A stretch of 64,000 bases of DNA from positions 135,933 to 199,932 of the forward strand of contig PTFA01000339.1 of the NCBI GenBank assembly GCA_003342895.1, in the 5' to 3' direction. The notes beneath the pieces are model-generated. The model searched no databases and was not told the origin of the DNA. It saw only the letters and a list, made by a program, of their open reading frames with translations. Made by a program: the position numbers and the translations under genes. Numbering within the stretch: position 1 is the stretch's first letter; the number at the start of each line of letters is the position of its first letter. Source of the DNA: Casuarius casuarius. Taxonomy: Eukaryota; Chordata; Aves; Casuariiformes; Casuariidae. Of this stretch, positions 37,201 to 52,000 are shown in pieces.

Positions 37201-40200
37201 AAATCGCACCTAACTCGTTCGACCCCAAAGAGAGCAGCCGACGGCCACAGGTAGCAGCTGACTAACGAGCTGCACCAAGGCGACGAGGTTCCTCCTCCCG
37301 AATCAGCAGTCTGCCACTGCAAAGGCACAAAACTGTTCTCGTGTTTATGCTCTGTCCCTACCAGCTCCTCCTCGCTACTTAAAAGAGAACAAAACATTAC
37401 TTACAGTCTAATTTCAAGCTAGTGCCTCGGAGCAAGAAACTGAATTAATTTCCATAGATACTGAGTAGTTTTACCAGTATAGTAGAGCTAATTACCTCCT
37501 CTTTCCCCCCATCTCCATTACTACTGTCACCTCTCGTAGGGCAATACAGAAGCACCATCCTACCCCTGCGAATGCAGCACCCAGCAGCAACCCCGAACTG
37601 TCTGGGAGATGGCAAACGCTCCCATCCCACCTCAAATACGCCAGACAGAATATGAAAATAACTCCTAATGTAAAAGCGCTTGCTAAGAAAACAAGTATTA
37701 TCTGGACTGAAAGGAGTTTATTTTATTATATACGCCTCAACACAGTACGGCTCCGCTCCAACAACGAAAATTATTAGGTGCCAAGAAAGGCAGGAGCCAC
37801 CCAGTGGTAATTTGTTCATGTTGTGTTTTTATACAGCTGCTTAGAAATCCTCTCCTGATTAGAGAGAGGGGGATTCAGACCGGCTCGAAAACACATCGCG
37901 CTTCATGCAACCGAAGCTATAAAAACAAGCTTTCCAGAGCCACGAAAAATGAGTACTTTAGGTACGATTCCCTACGCATCTGCGTTTCACGTGTGATGCC
38001 TCCACCATCCTGTTGACGCTATTTGTAAAGGTAGGACCAATTTATCCGTAGCATGTACGTATTCAATCACGAGCATCCAAAATTAACAGTGTAGGCACAG
38101 TATCCACGTAGACACGTACACACACCGCTGTAATTACTTCCTTCCTTACAACACTGGTCTTATGTATGGGTGAAGTAGGAGCATCCAAGTCTTCTTCTAA
38201 AAGACTTGGTCCAGAGAAAAATTAGGAAGAAAGTTAGAGAGGAGGAGCAATATGTGCAATCCAGATCTCACTTTGACTTTCTACTTTGGACTGACAAACC
38301 CTTATACGATAGCCCTATAAAAATATACCACAGGAGGTATAATGTATTTGTTAAACAACCATCTCTTTTTCACTTGTTTTCACTTAAAAATGATGCCGAT
38401 CACAGGCCTTTGCGAACACTGCTCAGATTCTCCAAGAGGACTGAAGCTGGAAGCCTGATTTTCCTCAAAAATCAAAAGATTCCTTAAAAATCAAAAGAAC
38501 AAATCCTGCGATTTCATGGCATCTCTTCAAACACCACCGCCTGCCATCAGGACACACACACTTCTGAGCAGGGAGGCCAAAAATGGGAATAGTACATCAC
38601 AAGTGCAAAAAAAAAAAAAAAAAGTCTAAATGATGCAATAAAAAAATAACACATTTCTTCTCATAAAGTCCCGCTAAACAAACGAGGGGCCATATTTTGC
38701 ATTCATTATCATTCCGCAAGCAATTCCTCGGAGACTGCAAGCCAGCCAGCGTTTCAGCACTTGCACTGAAAGAGGATGAGCAAAGAGGATTTTAAGTAGG
38801 TCACCAGTAAATATGATTGCAACGGGCCTTTTTTTTGTTTTTGTTTGCTGTCAGCCACTGCAGCCCTTATTTGCAAGAAGTGTCAGCGCTGCCAGAAGAA
38901 AACCGTGCATACAACGGTAGCCAGGTGGGCGGCACGTTCGGAGGAATACGTGTGCCTATCGCCTTTTCAAAGCCAACCTTTTACTCGGCAGAGCAGCTCC
39001 TTGGCCTCCAAGAGCCTCGTGGAATGGATATTTTGTGGCAACTGCTGCTCAAGCAAATGGCAAAACGCATCCTGTTTTACGCCAAGGGGATTTGAATGGA
39101 TTCAAAGCAGAATCCTCTTCCATTTTCAGTGCCTCTTCTCCCCTACTGATGTTTCTTACCCAGGGCAATCAACCTCCTCACACTCCTTGTACCCATCTCT
39201 CCTTTCCCTACGCAGCGATCTTGTTCCATAGCGTCTTTGGAGAAAAATGAGTGAAGAGAGTTGGGAAGAAAAGCAAAGAACGGCCACTTTCTCTGCTGTG
39301 CTAGGAAGACAAGGCGAGCAGAGCAACCAGAAGGACATACCCAGCCCAGAAAACAGCTTCACCATGTGGACAGAGGCCCAAACTGCAGAAGAAGGAAGAC
39401 AAACCAACCAGGCCAAGCCCTATCACTTGCCATTTCCAGAAACTCTTCCACCACCGAACACGTTCCCACGCTCCAGTCCAGGATCTGAAGTGTTTTTCTT
39501 CTCCTTTATTTGGCAGAATCCCACTGCTTTCAAAGGAAGAACATCATGGTAAGCTGCTTAGTCCCATGTTCGTGGTCTGGTCCCCTATGGCACGTGAATA
39601 CCGCACACTGCTGATCTACAAGGGTCAGCTGGCACTGACATGGGTCATCTTGAGAAGGAGCTTTGAGAGGAAAAATGAGGAAAACGCAGCAGTTTACACC
39701 AACAGAAGATATTCCCAAGCATTCAACAAAAATAGGACTGGTGTTGCACAGATAGGATGAGAGGACCAGTTTGGTTTTGTTCTCAGATGGACAGGAGACT
39801 TGTCACACTATTTCAAACCTGAGTTTACATCCTATTCAGGTCAGGTCTGCCTTTAGAAGCAAACTAGCACATTGTCTATAAACCTCGATTATTCAGTAGT
39901 CGGAGAAGAGGAACAAGTACTAGTTTTCTCAAGGTCCTCGGGGATATAAGCAGAGCTGGACATTTCAGAAAACGATGCCCTACTTAGGAGCTTAGAAAGT
40001 CTCAGCATTTCAGGAGTTTTCTGATCCTGGTTGAACATCTGGCTCTTCACCATGCCCCTTATCCGCCTCAAGTCCCTTCCGCCACAATTTTCTCCATCCG
40101 TGAAAGAAATGGCCAATGCAAACAAACTCACACATCTTGCAGGCACCACATGCAACATCAGGTGCAATCTGCAGATGGGAGCAGTAGGTGCTATTTGGGC

Positions 40201-43200
40201 TTTTCCTAATTCAGTTTCATTATCATCTGAATTTCACCTACCTATCAGAAGCTCCAAAATTAAACCTGTGATGAAAACTAGCTGTAACGAAAGAGCATGA
40301 GCTACACCTGACTCATCAGGGCAAGCTGAAGACTGCAGAGAAGCAAGGGATGCTGGAAATCAAACTTCTCCTACTGCTTAGTCTGTACATGGGTAACGAG
40401 TCCACCACGCGAAGTGCACTTGGCCAACTATTGCTCAAACCAGTGAGTGTCATCTGATGCAAATAGTTCATTGCTTTTTTATCCCCGTAACAGCAGCTGT
40501 TACAGGGAACCCCATGGAGATGCCAAAGGCATGTGCAGTTGCCACCACTCCCATTTCAACTCCCCCAAAAAGACAGGTTGCTCCAAAGCGCCGGAAGAAT
40601 ATCGTGGAGCTGCGTCAGAACGGCTGCCAAGATCTAGCTACAGTGCGATTCGGCTCTAGTAGATGGCAAGATAAGTGCTCGAGCCACCAACTGAGGCATT
40701 AAATCAACACATTGTTATGGCAGATACTCCTTGATACAATTTGGTTTGAACTCATTTCATTCCTCCAAAGCAAAGCAGCTGTGCCGCGAGTCATCTGCAG
40801 CCTCTCCCCACGTACATCTCTCTGAGTACTGTGTGTTCTGCCTCAAAAAAAATCTGAGTTTTCAAGGCAAAACAACGTGTCACTTTGATCTTCCAGGCTT
40901 TGGCGTGCTAAATACGATCTGCCCCATTAGTCTGGTACCAGCAGTACATTTTAAGGCTAGATTCTTTACAGCGACATTTTATAATGTGGAATTTTTTTTC
41001 AAAGCATCTCTGAATGATAACACAGCTCATAGTGCAGAAATCAGAAACAAGGTCACGCTTTACAGGTCTGACACACGAACTCACCAGGATGTCACACACT
41101 CCGAAGATGCTAACCAAACAAATTAAGCGCATCTACAGACAACCCACGCGTGATTCTACGAGAAGGTGATGGAGAGCAGTAGGAAGTCTGCGTAATGCAC
41201 GTTGCTGAAGGAGAAAGCCTTGAAGCATTCCCGAATCTCACACTACTCCCTGCTGGGTGTCAAAAACAGCTTCTCAAAAAGGAAGAAATTCTGCTTTCTA
41301 AGAGATAAAACTGGAAGAGGCTTTTCTCGGAGCCTGTCCTTCGAACTGCTCTGCAACGCACAGAAACATGGCGTTAGCAAGGGACAAGCCCTCTAGGGCA
41401 CGAGCCCATCATCCAAGTCCCTTTTCTTCCCCGGCCACACTCAAGGGCACGTCCCCCTGCAGAGCCTCTGTCCCTTCACCGCCCAAGGAAGAAAGCTTCA
41501 TGCAATATTGCTCTCTGGCTTTGTATTAATGAAAAAAAAGACAGATGAAACCTTTCTTCAGCAATGCTGCAACCTTTCTCACTGATGCTGAGCAGCTCCC
41601 AACCTGTCCCACTGGCTCTTCCGATCAGCCAAATTTTCTTACAAGTCTTACAGCCAAATTTCTTCTTTGCGCCCTTTCTTAAAATTGTAAGTAAGCGATT
41701 TACCCTGCATTTCCAGACAGGCAACTGCCCCACTGAAGATTTTTTTCCCCCTCCTCGGTTGCAACTTGATGTCCAGAGATCAGCTGAACGTTGCCCAGCA
41801 CACCAGCGGGATGGGACAGCAAAGCAAGAAACAGCTGCCAAATCAAGCAAGCAATAAGGTTTCTTCTAGCTGTAACTTCAGCTACAACATCCTCCATGTG
41901 CGGTGGTCATCACATCATTCGCAAAACAAGTCTGTTGGCCTTGCTGGTTCCAGGGAAGGAGAGAGGAAGCATATGCCGATCCCCATCCGCTCTCTGCCAC
42001 TTCCTCCGTATTCCCAGGCGTATCAGCTTTACAACGAGCAAGCTGGAAAAGGAGGATTTACAAGGCCAGCAATATGCTGGGCTCAACATATTAAGTCGAT
42101 ATGCTTCAATTTATACTGCGAATTTGCTTCTACGCGCTGGCTTTTCTCTTTCCAGTGTGCTTTTTTAACAGAAAACTAAAAAAAAGTCATCTCAGACATT
42201 TAAATTCTAAATCTTTTGTAAAAAGACAAAAGTAAAAGCTATAAAGTCTGCCAAGAATTAATAGGGTTTTTTTTCCTTCTTGGCAAAGTCAGGTTTGTAC
42301 AGCCACATTTAGACACTAATTTATTTGACCTTGGCTTCGGAAGACTTCTTGAGACACAACATTTTTAGTAAGTTTTTAGTCTCCAATTAAAAATTAGGTT
42401 CCTTAGATGTTTTCAAAAAGCATCAAGCAAGGTCTCTTAACCACATCCAGATTTTAGCAGATACATGCTCCGCACTTTCCACAAAACAAAACAGAAACAA
42501 CCCATAAAAATGGCTTAATTATGCACCAGGGTCACTAAAGAGCAGTCTCGGGAACAGAGGACCTTCCTGAGAACCATTCAAATATCGAGTTCACAAGAGG
42601 CAACAAACTTGGTGAGAGCTAAATAGAAGGAACGCAAGCCGAAAAGGCAAAATTTTGGCTTTGCCAAAAAAGCGATACAGTGCAAAAACAAAAGGGAAAT
42701 TTTGTTCACGGGGATATTTTATTTTAAATGAAAATGTACGTAATAGAAGTATTTCTGATGGGAGATTTATCGAATATCCAAAGACTTTTAAAAATATATA
42801 TATATTTTTCCCCATTGTTTCAAACATTTTAAAAAGCTGGGGAGCCTATTTTATTAAACTTTCACCCCTTTAAAAACTTTAAGAGCCTTGAAAATCATTT
42901 TTCTCTTAGGTTTACAAAGCATCTTTTTGACATTTAGCAGCTCTTTCAAAAATTGAAAAGGGGAGCTTAAAAGACACAAGTTGTTCAGGAGCTTGTACCC
43001 AAATTGCTGCTCCACAGAGCCGGCGAACAGACGGCCAGTAAGCGCTTTTAATCAGAAATAACGAGGCTCAAAGCAGGAACCCTACCCAGTACGTGACTCA
43101 CCGGCAACAAATGGTGAATGCATCAACTTATGCTAATATTTAAGTGTCGCCTATGAAACATTTTTTTCTCAGGAGCTTTGTAATCATTAGCTCATGGATG

Positions 43201-43230
43201 CTGACGACGCCTATTAGGTCCGTCTGCATC
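31201..43230. other. Intronic sequence, CpG-poorer, no gene seen
   Basis: From here rightwards CpG becomes scarcer and A+T content rises. Only minor features were seen: an imperfect tandem duplication of AAATTGCACCCC at 37113-37138, a direct repeat of AAAAATCAAAAGA around 38466-38498, and an A17 run at 38607-38623. None of the open frames has recognisable homology. Confidence 0.5.
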
Positions 43231-43234
43231 GTCA

Positions 43235-43345
43235 CTCCACACTGCAGGGAAGGAAACAGGTTAAACTTTTTGGCCAAGGTCTTATAGTCAGCGGACGAAC
43301 AGAGTTTGCATGGATTTCAAGCTCTGCGTTGATGCCAAAAATATA
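43235..43345 (+). mobile_element. Probable MIR/CORE-SINE relic
   Basis: The string GGAAACAGGTTAAACTTTTT followed by GGCCAAGGTCTTATAGTCAGCG and CAGAGTTTGCATGGATTTCAA follows the order of the MIR core (gaggttaagt, cccaaggtca, agtggcagagc, ggatttgaa). Divergence is high, as expected for a very old amniote SINE. A profile search would be needed to confirm. Confidence 0.4.
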
Positions 43346-46045
43346 TCTGTGTCCATGGTCAGTCCAAGCCTATATTTTCTGAAAAAAACTTCGTTAAGTA
43401 AAACGGCGCTTGGAATAGCTATGGTAGTCCGCGAACTACAAGAGGAGTGTAAAAGATTAAAAAGAAGCTATTAAAGAGAAGTGAACACAAGATTTCTTCT
43501 TTTTTTTAATATCCCCTTTGCTTAAGCACATGAGGCAGATGGCACACGTTACAACCCCCCACCAAATAAAACAAAAATATAAAAGTTTTATATGCCTGAG
43601 ATTTGCGAAACACGGAGGTTCCCAGCGCACAGACAGACAAATGCCAGGACAGCTGCTCAGGGCAGATGGGTCCTTTGACAGCTTGATAATCCTGCCTTGC
43701 TGGTGAAACTAAGCCACGGTAAGGACAGCCAACTTGGGACCATCTGTCTGCGAGAGAGGAAAGGCTCTTGGAACAGCAGGTAGCCAATGCTTTGCTCGAG
43801 AATCAACCCAACAGCAAGATCATCAGTATTTACAACCTTTACTTGGGGAGCTACGTACATACAGCTGGCAGCGCGACTCCACGAAGCCCGACCGATCCTG
43901 CGTAAGACGCGCCGCGTTCTGCTTCACGAGGAAACGCGGGATTTCTGTGTTACGGTTTACACCGCCGCTGTCTCCTTACCAGAAGCTTTCCCGTCCACGC
44001 TTGCGTGGACCAAAGCGATGTTTAGTTTTGAACTCGCCGAGCCTTGACTGAACGCCAAGAGCTGTAGTTTAAAATGGAAAATAATAATGGGGCCAAAAAA
44101 GTGCAAAAATTAATACATGAAATATAGCAGGAAGCCCATAACAAGCATTTCTGCAAATGAAACATCCCTGCAAGATAAAAAATTCCCGTTCACCTATTCA
44201 CATAGCATTACCTTCTCTGGGGAAAATCCACGGCGTGCTATATCAAAAGCAAAGCTTAACTGGGAAAGCTGGTGCACTAGTGGCTTAATGCACAAATTCT
44301 GTGTTGCTGCACCACCATGACCAGCCAAGCATGATTTCTTTAATTCTTTTTATATTCTGATCATAAATTTCTCAAGAAAAGGATGGAGCTGGACAGGGCC
44401 CCATAAAAGGGCACAGAAAATGTTAAGTCCCCTAAAACATTTAAATGTTAATACTTAAAATATGACGCCTTCTCCAAGGGCTGGGGAGGAGGAAGAGGAG
44501 GAGGATGGGTCTGAATTTTCTATTCCAGGGCACTGCAAAACATACTGATCAGGTTTTGCCAGTGTAAACACTATCCTCTGACCCAGCCCACAACCAGCCC
44601 TTCCAGCTCCACACTGCTGCCGTAGGCTGTCCAACAACAGATGGGATTCAGCCACTTTGGCCCAGCGGATCCATTAGCTGGAGACAGGGAACGAGCCAAG
44701 CAGCTCCAACGGCGCTTTGCAGAAGGCTAATAAGACAAGGCATCGTTTATGAGTAACGCGTCCCAGCAGTGTGATGGGCTGAAAAACAACTTTGGGTCAT
44801 AGCGAGTTATTTGCTATGAATTATATTATGAATTATAGTCCCTGCTGAAAGCTACTTCTAAACTTTTGAGGTATTTAATGATTAAGTGTCCCATATGAGA
44901 CTTCCAGAAAACAGGAGTTTCCAAAAACGCCAAGCGACTAACCACGGGAAAAGTCAATCCCCTGCAAAGTGCATCAAGCTCCAACAACTTCTCCCTTCTA
45001 CCAAGCTCTCCATCCCAGAAGGGCTCTCAACGTTTGCGTGGACCTTTAGCATCCAGATTCTGTTTACAACATGGAAAGCACCAACATTACGCACAGATAT
45101 AAAGCAACTTGAACGTGTCTCAGCCACAGAAGAGCCCTCCATCCAATGAATCATAGGCAGGAACCACGCTGACAACGGGAGTAGGGCACGTGCAGGCTAA
45201 GGAAGGAAAAGCTGACCAATAAATCTCTTCGTACTCAGAGAAAAATCATAAAACATAATAAACTGCTCCCATTCAAGATATCAGGCAAAGGAACGGACTT
45301 TCAGATTTAGAAACAAGGTCAAGTAGCCAAATCAAGGATTCAAAATTTTGCGGCACAAATGAAGCTCGGCATCTTGAAAGGCCAAACCCCCGGTGGCTCA
45401 CTTTACCCTCAAAATAACAAATCCAGGCCTGTGGGAGATGAAGTTACGTTCACTATGTCAGGAACATACTGCGAAGTATAACTAAGAGATACTTTATCCC
45501 TGGCATGGGAGCAAGGGGAGGTTTCACTGGTCACAGAGTCCAGGATCCAACACAGAAACAGCGACCGAACTCCAACACGGCAGCAGCATCGGGAAGTTGA
45601 GTTTTAAGAGAGGAAACAAAGTTCTTCCCATTTCCTTAACAAGTTCCCTTCTAGCAGGACAGGCTTCTGAAAAAGCTAGGAAGTAGCAAGAGCTGGAGAA
45701 ACTTTTTTTCCAAAATAGAGAAGAATTGAGAAAGCGGATGCTGAGAACGCACTTGCGGACGATGCACTAGGACTCCTCAAGTCCCTGAAAGCAGCAAAGC
45801 TTTCCTCCAGGCCACGTATTTTCCAAAGGAAAATTCGCATTTCTTAACCCAAGCAACAACTGTACAGCAGACAAATTTGCACGGGAATTACCAGAAATGA
45901 TTATGAAGATCGTAAATTAGCCAAAGGGAAGCTTTAGCTAAATCCTAGAGAATGTTTCTAAGTCACCAAGACAAGCTAAGGGAAATTAAGTCAATTTGGC
46001 CAGGGTATGTATTTCTTCACAATAAGGAAACGATTTTATTTTTTT

Positions 46046-46089
46046 ATATATGTGTGTGTGTATATATATATATTTTTATATATATATAA
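46046..46089. repeat. (TA)n/(TG)n compound microsatellite
   Basis: TATATA, then (TG)5, then TA runs interrupted by a T5. It lies in the right part of the MYO1D final intron with no gene nearby. Confidence 0.85.
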
Positions 46090-49000
46090 ATAATCTATTT
46101 TTCCTTTTGCAGAGTTTTTCCCCTTCTGCAGAGCTGCGTACCTGGTGCTTAAAAACTGATGGTTAACTGCAGTTTAGGGCTACCCCCACCCCGAATGGAG
46201 CAGAATTTTACTAAAAGCTTATTACAAATAGAAATCCTCTATAAAAATGAACTTTTTTACCCTCCACTGAAGCCCTGACAAAAATTTTACGGGAGTGAGA
46301 GATATGAATAAGGTCGACTCCGTTGTCGAGGCGCAGCCACCGCTAACAACGGCGTCAGCCCCTGGCAGGGCTGACTCGAGACTAGGCACGGGTTAGCTGG
46401 CGGTGGTGACAAAGGACAAATCGGACGAAACAGCAATTTAGGAGCAGTTTGTTTGCAAGCTGGGTTTCCGAAGCGGCGCTGAACTCCTTTTCATCCCGTC
46501 TAGCCTGCAAGAAATCACGAGGAGAGACAGAAACTTAAAGAGTCTCATCACCAGTCTGGCTGCGTGCGCGGCTGACACCCATTGTCAGCGCCGGATAATT
46601 TTCATCGCGTTCCCAAAGCTTAAGTGACAGATTAATTTGATACCAGCGCTCGAAACACCCTTCCTTTGTGCGGAGGTTTTCTGCTTTACGAGGGATGGTT
46701 ATCGCTTTGGAAGAGCTTGCTAACAGCATGCCGCCAGCACGTGCGTTTGCAAACCGCAGCTCGGGCTCTGTTTTCTCTCCATCCTGGAGAAACGCGAGCG
46801 TTAATCAGCACCGCTGACTTCTGCTTTAACTCGCGTGGATTGCGTGCACGCAATGCTGTTGGTCTCAGCGGCTGAACGAGGTTGCTGCGGGAGAAAGGCA
46901 CACGATTTTAAAAGAAAGGGATGATTTTGGCCTCATTAAAGGCAGCGCAGTTTCCGCGTTAAAGGGCATCTGGACGACAAATCAAAGCCTTCTCCATCTT
47001 CTGCATCGCTCGGCCCAAGCAGGAAGGTCTACTAAGGCGCATCAGTGAAAGAAATTAAAATAAAGACTATTGAATAGCTTTTAAACCAACTGGACCCTCC
47101 CGTTGAATGATCTGTGTTCCAGGTTGCGTTCATAATCAAACTGAGCATTTCCCCCCTCCGATACAAACCAAGCAGAATCATGCTCAATCTCCTCTTTTAT
47201 TACGGATGGCAGCAAAACTAGATAAAGTGCTCGTGCTCACGCATGCACGATGGATTGAAAATGTGTATTTCTTTCCATCTATCTGGCAATCATCTCAGCA
47301 TTCATATTATTAGCAAAAATCACCCAGCAGGCAGCATTCTCGGAGCTTAACCTTAACCACCGCTATTAAGATAATGACAAATTTTAAAATCTTTCACTTA
47401 AATGTGCTCGCAGGAAGCTGCATTTGCCACGACGTGTATGGTCACAGAGAGCAAAAACCAGAAAAAACACTTGTGAGTTCCTCTACTCGTACCAAACACA
47501 TTTAATCTCCCCAAATTGCCTGCAATTCTGGTTTGATTCTGACACTCAATTTATGCAGTTCACGGCGATTAAGGGCATATTCAGCTCACCCAAACTTTTG
47601 AAGCAATTCTCGCGTAGCAAATATTTACGGCTGATGCTTTGAACTCTAGAAAAGCAGTCAGAAGTGCACTTTTCTTCCCATTTTATTTCTTAACAGCTAC
47701 TCCATTTCAATGCAGCGGTTTCGAGCACTTCCAAGCGCAGGCAGATCAGGACAATTAACGGCTTTACGACACCTCCAGCAAGGCCATTACCTCGTATGGT
47801 CTCAAGAAGAGCTTTGGGAAACATTTTAAAGCGTGGCCTGCCGACACGGAATAGAAATACTCTAACTAGAGCGATGGCTTTGGAAATGTATAGGAGGCCT
47901 TGCAAAAAAGCAGATTCGGAGACGAAAGGCTTTTCTAAATGCCCCAAAGGGGAGATGACATGAGCAGTCACCAAAGCTTGGGACTCCACAGCCCCAAGCT
48001 CAGCTTTGGGCTCTCTCTCCTTCCCAATAAGGGGTAAGCAATCGGTGCAAGCCGCAGCTCCCTCGGTGCAACGCGATGCAATGCCTCTTCTCCCCCTTCC
48101 CGGTCTGCTGAGACTGTAAACTTCTTGGACCAGGATCTGTTTGTTTATAGTATTTAGCCTAATGAAGCTTCAAGCCCAGCTGCAGCCCCCTACACGCCAG
48201 CACACGGCATCGGTCAAGCTAATGCAGGCAAAGAAATCGTTTTGTATTTTCAACTAGGTGCATGTTGTAGAAATCTGGCTTAATAAACTGTGCACCTTAC
48301 AGCGCACACGGTTGTATTTCAGGTTATTCTGAAAGGTTGATGGGGCAGATTTCCCTCCTCCTCTCCTTTTTTTTCTTTTTTATTATATATACATATACGC
48401 ACGCTCTCCTCTATTACATGCACAAGATGTACGTGTATACGAAGCGAATTCAAATAACCAAACTTTTTCGCTTCTCCAGTGAAATAAATCGCTGCCGTCT
48501 CCGCTCATGTAATGAAATGCACAGACGGAGCAATTACAGTGCTGCATGCATGTAAAAAAGAAAGCCGAGGAGCAGGGTCAGACGCCTTCACGTTGGGCCA
48601 GCAAGAGCCCTGTGCGTGAGTCCTTGCCCAGCGCGGACCCACAGCAAAAAATGAAAGCAGAGTAATATGTTTTAATGGCACCCAGAGCCCAGTATACCAG
48701 TCAGATACCCATTTTTATGAATTACTGTTTGGTCAATAGCATAACAGCGCCAGCGCAGTTGGCTCCAAGGCATGCCAGTTTAAGAAGCCGGAGCTAAAGA
48801 AAATTAATCCAGTGCACACTGATGATTAAAATTGGCTGACAGGTCTCAAAGCGCAACAGAAAATACAAAATTATCCTTAGGCAAGCGATTTTCTGCCGGC
48901 GCTCTGCAGGGATTGCTTTTTACTGTTCTTTAAACGCCCCGCTCCTTCCAGCAAGCCTGGAAGAAAACCAGCGACTGGGGCTGCAGACAATGCGGGGATT

Positions 49001-52000
49001 AGCGGAGCTGAAAGCAATGAGGATAATGAGCCACTGATACCCGGGCAGCTCTGGTCGGTCTAAGTGGAACAGAAAATACCATGGGTGTTTTAACACGGAC
49101 AAAAAAAATAAATAAATTCTTTAAGTTAGGACGTGCTGCAGAATGGGCACAACGCTCGGAAATGAAGGACGTGTCTCGGTAACCTTGGGTGGGACGTCTG
49201 AGCTGCCTTTGCAATCAGGGGTGTTTAGATCAGGACACTTCCCTTTCATGCTGCAGGGAGAAGCAGAAACATGAGTTCAAACATGCCGGGCAAGATTCAC
49301 GAGAGGATGAGAGCAAAAGGGGTTAGTGCTTTGGACGCTGGCTAGCATCAGGTCTACTTTGGCGAAGCACAACTTTGAGGTACATCAAGAAGAGTCATCA
49401 ATAAGTTGGACTTGACCAGTCAAGAAATCTTCCAAAGGCTTAAGGACCCAGAAGCAACTTGGGTGTAAGAGATGGAAGGGATAAGAAGTCCTTTCCTGGC
49501 TGATAATCCTCACCCTTTATGTCCACCCTCACTCCTAGAAGAGACCAAATCAAGTCTATGGACACATCTACGCACTGTTTCTAGGCAGACAGGAACTGAC
49601 CGTGGCCAGTATGTGTTTCAGCTAGCTTTCCTGTCATTTCTGCTGGGAATTTGCTCACTTAAATAACTGCACTGCTTAAAAATAAATAAATAAATAAAAA
49701 ATCTAGCTGATAAATTACAAACATGACTCACGAACATTCATTAGCTAGACTACAATTCAATCCACTAATCTAACCAGGAGAGAGATTGTCATTGCAAAAT
49801 TTTAGCTCACAGATGCACTATGCAATTTTTATGCTATTTAAACACTTATCTGTGATCACAATCTGAATGTAAGAATACTCCTACTAATAGTAATTTTGAA
49901 AAGATGTGTATTCAGGTAGATTTTCATGAGAAAAGGGAATAGATGTGAGCCCCAGCAATAAATTCCCAATTTTGAAGCTCTTACACCTTCGAACATGGAC
50001 AGCACAACTTCTCTAAAAGCAGCTGCAAGACCATAACGTTCAAAAATATTTCCTCTAAATGCTGTTTTCTAAAATGCCAGAATTTGCTGAAAATTCCCAG
50101 AATTCCCAACCTGAGACATGTCAGCATGGAAATTTCCAGCTCCAAGAGTTTGGAAAAATTATAAAAAACTAAAGCCCCGAATGAGAAGGTCTAGACATCC
50201 CAAGGTGTCACCACCAGTCTCCTCCTAATCTTTCCTACAAGTTAATACCATTTGTCATAGAATTTTACATGGCTTTATTACACCAGCAGCATTATATATT
50301 ACACTATATATAACCAAGCACGGCTGTGCAACCTTATCCTTGCCAGAAAATCGTAACAGTGATTTCAGGACCAGCATCGAGAAAGCTGGAAATTACTTTG
50401 TACTCGTGGAGAGGACCTTAAATGAGACCCCCCTGTCCTATACCTTGTAACCCAAGACGGGCCGCTCTCCCCAAGTCACAGCTGTAGCACAGCTCTGAAG
50501 CCACTTTACAGGGTCACACAAAAATTGAGCTTTCAGACTCCGCGTTTTACGGCCGGATCCACTTTCGGTCCGTGGAAACCACCTTCTGGCGAGCACCACA
50601 GACAAACCTGATACTTGCCATTAGGCACGCTGGGACTTTGCGCTAATCCCCCGTAATGAGGAATTCCCAAAGCGCCTCTCGAGCAATGGGTCAGCTAATC
50701 CCATTCACCGACAGGATTTGGGTACTCTCAGGAAATTGAAACTGGCTGAAAACAAGACTATTTCCTTCTGTTTCGATTTACAGGTATTGCTTTGATGAGG
50801 GAAAGCCTCGACGTTTGGATATTTAGACAACTAAACGCAAGCTGTGCCTGTAAGGGGTACATGCACCGTTAAACCTCTAACTTTTATCAGTCATTGAAGA
50901 AAAAGAGGCTTTTACATCACCTCTCCCATTTATCTGGCTGTGCTGAGAGACGGCATTTGAAGCGGTAAAAAATACTAATATTGCATTAAGGGAGGATTAA
51001 ACAGCAAATAAGAGTATTAAACCGCTGTGCTAGTACAGACAGTGATTACATGGATAAAAGTAAAACATTCTTTTTTTGATAGAAATGTCATTGCTAAATC
51101 AGTATAAGAAATTAAAAATCAATAGTTTGCATTCCTATATGAAATACATAATATTTTATACTGATGGCCGCATAATACACTTTCTTATAAAGGTAAATAA
51201 ATGCCTCATACCGAGCTACATTGGATACATGACAAAACAGCTGGGGTACTTCATTGCAATGCCTGAGCCAAAGGAACAGCAAAACAGGAGGAAAATACAG
51301 GAGCTGGGGTGCGAGCGAAGAATGGAAGATTTTTGTGATTTCATAGTTCTTTCCAACATTAGAGACTCATTAAGGCACTAAAGAATACCTGAAAAAGTTC
51401 ACTTTTGCTCAAAACACGTCAAACATGTCAAAGAGCTCAAGCTACTGCAGGATTCCAGAAATGAAGTGGTTTTTTACAGCATATACACCCATAATCTCCT
51501 GAGCCTTCAAGAGCAGTTACATTTGCAAATTAAGCTATATTTAGATGAAGGGAAAAAAAAAAACAAACGGAGAATGTTCTCTGTTGTTTTTCAGCACCAA
51601 ATTTCTCAAAACAAGGTATTGTGATGCTGAGAATTAATTTCTGATGAATTTAGCACTTATGTCCAACAGTAGAGCAAAGTGTTAATTTTACATTCTAGTG
51701 GTGAGAAGTGGCTAAACTGGCATGCTCTTCTTGAATTCATGGAAAAAAAAAAAAAACACCCTGGGGACCTAACATAATCCAAATTCAACCTCACTATCCT
51801 GCCACTTGCAGATCTGCATGAATATTTACCTATAAAGACACCTCTTTACTGGTCATAAACAAAGCACGACACTGTGAAAGGCAAAAGCCAATGCTGCATG
51901 TGATGCTGGTCAACATCGATTCTTGCAACAAATCTGTTCTGGAGGAACGAGAGAACAATTCTGAAGGTCTGTCCCCTCCACTGGCCATTTCTCTAGAAAG

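Noticed and set aside
40457..40702. 81-codon plus-strand open frame with a basic PKRRK stretch
   Set aside because: No family recognised and no splice or promoter context; probably chance.
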